From Adiantum capillus-veneris (lineage: Eukaryota > Streptophyta > Polypodiopsida > Polypodiales > Pteridaceae), in assembly GCA_014529385.2 (NCBI GenBank), contig CM043950.1, forward strand, positions 158,428,545 through 158,492,544: a stretch of 64,000 nt of DNA, in the 5' to 3' direction. Each line of letters opens with the position of its first letter. The first letter of the stretch is position 1. Below, piece by piece: positions 59,881 to 64,000 of the stretch. Position numbers and translations under genes: made by a program. The notes beneath the pieces were generated by a model. It was not told the origin of the DNA and ran no database searches. It saw nothing but the letters and a program-made list of their open reading frames with translations.

Positions 59881-59953
59881 TTTTGGCGATCACGGTGGCT
59901 CGAGCTGAAGCTCGTGGACTGCAAGACTCTTCTCCCATTTGAAGTTTTCAGCA

Positions 59954-61823
59954 ATGGCACCAAAATCCAATCGTGGCCGGAAATCTACCAATCGTGTGGA
60001 CCCCATTCCTGAGGAGTCACGAAGAGAGTCTGACCCCAATCCAGAGAAAATGACTGACATTGAGGCTCAGGAGGAGCATAGTCAGGCTGATGAGGTACAG
60101 GACTCACAGCACTCCAGTCACTCTCGACGCAGACGGGCAGAACGGGAAGCACGAAAGGCAAAGAGTTCCAAGAGTTCTCAGTCTCGCCAGAAAGATGAGC
60201 ATATCAAAGGCAGAAAGGGAAGTCACCATACTTCTAGCAGACAAAACAGAGAAGATACTGATACTGAGACAGAGACAGAGATTGATTGGGATACATGTTG
60301 ACACTGACAATTGCAAGAAGGCTCCCAAGCGTCAGTCTGAAGCCAAGAAGAGAACTGGTGGGATCAGCAGTAATCGAAATGATTACATTGTTTCCCTTAA
60401 GATTTCCTTTCCCCTATTCAAAGGAGGGAAAAAGGATGATCCCGATGTTCACATACAAGCTTTTGAGCAGTATGTTGAACTAAAAAACATTGATGAAGAT
60501 GATTGGAGGGAATATTTTCCACAAACCTTGAAGGAAGCAGCGAGGAAATGGTATTACCATTACCCTGCATGCCAACTGAGATCATATAATAAATTACTTA
60601 AGGCCTTCAGGTTGGAATATTCCGACAATCGAGGAGATGAGGATATTCTGTGTGAATTGGATCAAATCAAACAGAGGAATTTGTCAGTCCGCAGCTATGT
60701 CGAAAAGATCAAAGAACTGACCAGACAGTTGCAAGAACCACCGTCTGAGAAGAGATTGAGGGCATGGTTTATGAATGGGTTCAGAAGCAAGAAGCTGAGA
60801 GAACAAGAAGTACCAGCCCCTACAAAGAAATTCAATGATCTAGTTCAGCGAGCATTAAAACTGGAACAGCAGGCTAAGAAAGAAAAGAGCCACAAGAAGA
60901 GAAGGACCAGTAGCAGTAGTTCGGCTACTGAAGCATCTGATTCCAGTGCAACATCCAGCAGCTCCGAGAGCAGCTCCAATGAATGGACAAAGGAAAAATC
61001 AAAGAAAGGATCATGGACCAAGAAAATTGAAGAAATGGCTAGGCAGATTGCAGAGATTAGCCACACAAGACAGCCGGTCCGGAAGATGGAGACTTGGTGT
61101 TCAAGATGTAAATCCATGGACCACATCTCCATGGAATGCCCACAATGTACCTACTGCAAGGCCTTCGGTCAAATTCACCATTTTAAGAAAGGAAAGGATC
61201 TATTAGTGGTTTCCTACACTGAACCAGTGAAGGCAAAGCCAATCAAAGTAGCACAAGAAGAAGGATCAGGTACCAGTGGTATTGGTCAAGGAAGTGGTAG
61301 ATACCAACAAGGAATGGGCAGAGGAAGAGGAAGAAGCAACTTCCAGACCAGGAGCATGAATTGCTACACATGTGGGAAGTATGGTCATTTTGCAGCCCAA
61401 TGTCCAGATGCACCAGTAACGACTGCTACTGAGGCTAAGGCACTAGAGCCAGTCCCAATCAGAGTAGTTACCAGGAGCAAGGGAGTGATCATTGAAGAAA
61501 TTCCAGACATTTCAGAAGTACCAGCTAATCCGAACAGCAGCAAGTGGGCCCAACAAAGGGAAGTTTGGAAGGCCAAAGGTAAAGAAAAGGTGGTAGATGA
61601 GTGGCAAGAGCAGCGGGAACTAGCAGCTAAAATCACAGAGGATTTAGCTAAGAAGCTGCCAGAGCAGCCAGAAAGTTCCGAGGCTAGGGTCATTCAGAAG
61701 ATACCAGCCCAATCGACTGATAAAGATCTGTCAATATCGGCCATGACAGAGACCATGCTGGCTATAGTACATGGACTAGCTGATGAAATGGGAGTGGAAG
61801 GAAAGAGTAGTACTGATAAATAA
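59954..61823 (+). pseudogene. Ty3/gypsy gag with zinc knuckle, one frameshift
   Basis: Starts MAPKSNRGRKSTNRVDP with a charged Ser/Arg-rich N-terminus, in one frame to TGA near 60,300. The continuation (HVDTDNCKKAPKRQSE) is in another frame, so one small indel lies near 60,295. The gag core reads FPLFKGGKKDDPDVHIQAFE, WREYFPQTLKEAARKWYYHY and RLRAWFMNGFRSKKLREQ (retrotransposon gag domain, capsid). Nucleocapsid: a knuckle-like CSRCKSMDHISMECP and a canonical CCHC, CYTCGKYGHFAAQC, near 61,360. The frame ends with TAA at 61,821-61,823 before the protease. Confidence 0.9.
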
Positions 61824-64000
61824 GAATGGAAGTGTGAAGACACTAGTTCTTCAAGCTCTGACAATCAGTCTGACCAGGAGCGAGAAGAAATTCAGGTGAA
61901 AATTTATGATAGAATCCAAAAGCTGATTGTAGAGCTGGAGGATATAAGAAAGACCTTACCTGAGGTGGCCAACTTTATCAGACAACGCAGGAAGACTGAG
62001 GCAGAGGCCAGAACAGTGGACCTGACGGCTGTCCGGGATGATGAAGTTCCACTTATTCAGGTAGATTACAAGTTCAGGAAGCAGTGGGAACCTCTCTCAA
62101 GCGTCATACTGGATGGAGGAGTAGGATTCAACATAATGGGAGCCCATCTTCAGCAAAGAATGGGTATCACTTCCATTCAAAGTAAGAATGGCGGATCATC
62201 GAGTCGTACAAGCGACAGGCATGATTGAAAACATGCAGATAAGAGTTGGGAGGGAAAAATTCAAAACTAGTTTCCTAGTTTTGGATGTACACGGAGCATA
62301 TGGAATGCTATTAGGACGACCATGGTTAAGAACAGCACATGCTGTTCATGACTACGCAAACCAGACCTTAACCATAGAAGGGGCCAGTGGTGGCAGAATC
62401 AAAATCCAGACCAACTACACCAGGAGCTGGAAAAAGGAACTGAGGCCGAAGGAGTTGTGTCAGAAATACCGAGCTAAGAAAATTGAGCGAATGCTAGCAG
62501 CAATGAACATCTTTCCTTTGGCAGAAATTGATTTGAATGCAGTCCTACTAAACAAAGAACAAGCTGACAAGCAGAAGAGACAATTCCCTGATCAGTTTAC
62601 TAAAGTCAATACAGGGGAAAGAATCGTTCAGCTAGCTGGAAGAATGGAGGAACCAGCTGATACTGGTAAAATAGAAGAATCAATATATTCTGAAGAGTAT
62701 CCACTGAATCAGAATAATGATTCAGAGATGAATGGACCTTCTTGGGACTATGCTGAAGACTCGACCAAGCAAAAAGGAGGAGGACCAAATTGGTTGCTTC
62801 CAGATGATCGGGAAGTAGAGGAGTGGAACCTGGGATCAGAGGAAAATCCCAGAATGATGAAAGTCAACAAGCACCTGAAACCGGCAATGAAGGAAAAGGC
62901 AAGAAAAATGTTCCAGAACTATAAAGATGCATTTGCCTGGGAACATACAGATTTGAAGGGAGTAGATCCTGAAGTTTGTCAGCACCGAATACCATTGAAA
63001 CCAGAAGCTAGGCCAGTCAGATTGCAAAGATACCGGATGAACCCTAACTATGCAAAGAAGGTCAAGGAGGAGATTGATAATCTTCTCAAGGCTGGGTTCA
63101 TTACGGAAGTATCAAGTAGTGATTGGTTATTTCCAATAGTCGTCGTTCCTAAGAAGAATGGGAAATTGAGGGTTTGTGTCTACTATAGGAAACTAAATAC
63201 CCAGAACATTAAGGATCCGTTTCCCTTACCTTTTACTGATATGTTGCTTGATGAGATCGCAGGATATGAGATGTATAGCTTCATGGATGGTTATAGCGGC
63301 TATAACCAGTTACAGATTGCTCCTGAAGATAGGGCCAAGACCACTTTCATCACTGAGTGGGGAGCATTCATGTATCTGGTGATGCCTTTTGGCCTGTGCA
63401 ATGCACCAGCTACTTTTCAGCGGTGTATGATGGAGATGTATAATGAATTTCTTCATCGGTTCCTCACCATTTTCATGGATGACTTCACTGTCTATTCAGC
63501 TGAGGAACAACACCGTCTATTCCTAGAGATGGTTTTTAAACACTGTCAGGAGAAAAGGATTTGCTTGAATCCATTTAAATCATTATTTCTGGTTTGGAAA
63601 GGACAGCTACTGGGACATGTGGTTTCCCGCAATGGAATAGAAATGGCCAATGACAAAATACAATGTGTTCAGCAAGCTAAAGCACCTAAAACTGCTTCTG
63701 AGTTGAGTTCTTTCTTGGGGTATGTGAATTTTTATAGAAGATTTGTACACAATTTTGCTTCTCAAGCAATACCACTATATGAGCTTACAAAGAAGACCAG
63801 TAAATTCAATTGGACTGCTGAGTGTGAGGAGAGTTTCCAGAATTTGAAAAAAGCCATTACCAGTAAACCAGTCCTCAGGCAGCCGAATTGGGATATTATT
63901 TTTCATGTACATGTAGATGCTTCAGGATTGGCAATGGGGCAATATTAGCTCAGCCAAATGGCAGAACGGATTATCCGGTCTATTTTGCTAGTCAGAGATT
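61824..64000 (+). pseudogene. Ty3/gypsy protease, reverse transcriptase and RNase H start
   Basis: The protease begins in the frame 61,896-62,228 with SSVILDGGVGFNIMGAHL: the active-site triplet is DGG, seen in some plant gypsy clades. A frameshift near 62,190 leads to the long frame (to 63,948) with GMLLGRPWLRTAHAVHDY, the protease end. RT: WLFPIVVVPKKNGKLRVCV (followed by YYRKLN where DYRKLN is usual), SFMDGYSGYNQLQIAPEDRA (catalytic Asp), MPFGLCNAPATFQRCMM and FMDDF as the YxDD motif. The RNase H start HVDASGLAMG is cut by a 1-bp loss near 63,940. The element runs off the window; integrase is not visible. Clade not assigned (TFITEWG suggests a relative of the TAT/Ogre side). Confidence 0.9.

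Overview
The window is nuclear DNA of a seed plant, probably an angiosperm; I cannot name the species. The evidence is Ty1/copia and Ty3/gypsy retrotransposons of plant type (initiator-Met primer sites, retropepsin, integrase and RT motifs), debris of plant-like host genes (a RABA-type Rab GTPase and ribosomal protein eS25), tRNA-derived SINE-like repeats and very long CT/GA and GT/TG microsatellites. I see no intact host gene. Almost everything is mobile DNA, much of it nested and broken.

Layout. 1-1.63 kb: end of a copia element (RT/RNase H relic plus LTR). 1.66-3.4 kb: gypsy RT relic and unidentified broken coding sequence on the minus strand. 3.76-6.04 kb: unidentified coding-like sequence and the first half of an unclassified retroelement. 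6,038-31,437: a giant composite element inserted into that retroelement, whose second half resumes at 31.44 kb. 34.3-39.1 kb: SINE-like repeats, microsatellites and a gypsy gag-protease relic between two direct repeats. 40.1-43.4 kb: a second, uninterrupted copy of the unclassified retroelement, which shows that the first copy was split. 43.67-45.2 kb: a (TG)n tract and a diverged 765-bp tandem duplication. 46.06-46.57 kb: an unrecognised 171-aa ORF. 48.6-49.3 kb: gypsy-like primer site and acidic gag-like relic. 49.5-52.9 kb: short first exon, a 14-copy AT-rich tandem array and a TATA box, all consistent with minus-strand transcription. 53.3-58.66 kb: second copia element (minus strand, 3' truncated). 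59.45-64 kb: 5' part of a gypsy element (plus strand), running off the window.

The giant element is the main point of interest. It is flanked by a 9-bp direct repeat (CTCCTAAAT / CTCCTGAAT, present once in the uninterrupted copy) and has imperfect terminal inverted repeats of about 53 bp. Inside, 11,641-31,353 is a huge palindrome: a 5.3-kb left arm, a 1.8-kb spacer and a 12.6-kb right arm that carries a 5.6-kb copia insertion. The arms carry two copies of an intron-containing gene that I read as a DDE-type transposase. The right copy keeps all three acidic motifs. The left copy has lost them through a deletion of about 1 kb. Convergent to this gene lie an FCP1/HAD-like phosphatase gene and, upstream of that on the same strand, a RING-finger gene cut off at the palindrome centre. 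The left 5.6 kb of the element carries host-gene debris: an eS25 pseudogene split by a small transposon, and a Rab GTPase exon.

If the interpretation is right, an ancestral transposon encoding transposase, phosphatase-like and RING proteins became a foldback structure by inverted duplication, picked up host gene fragments, and then decayed. All copies seen carry stops or frameshifts. Boundaries, splice sites and repeat counts are by eye.
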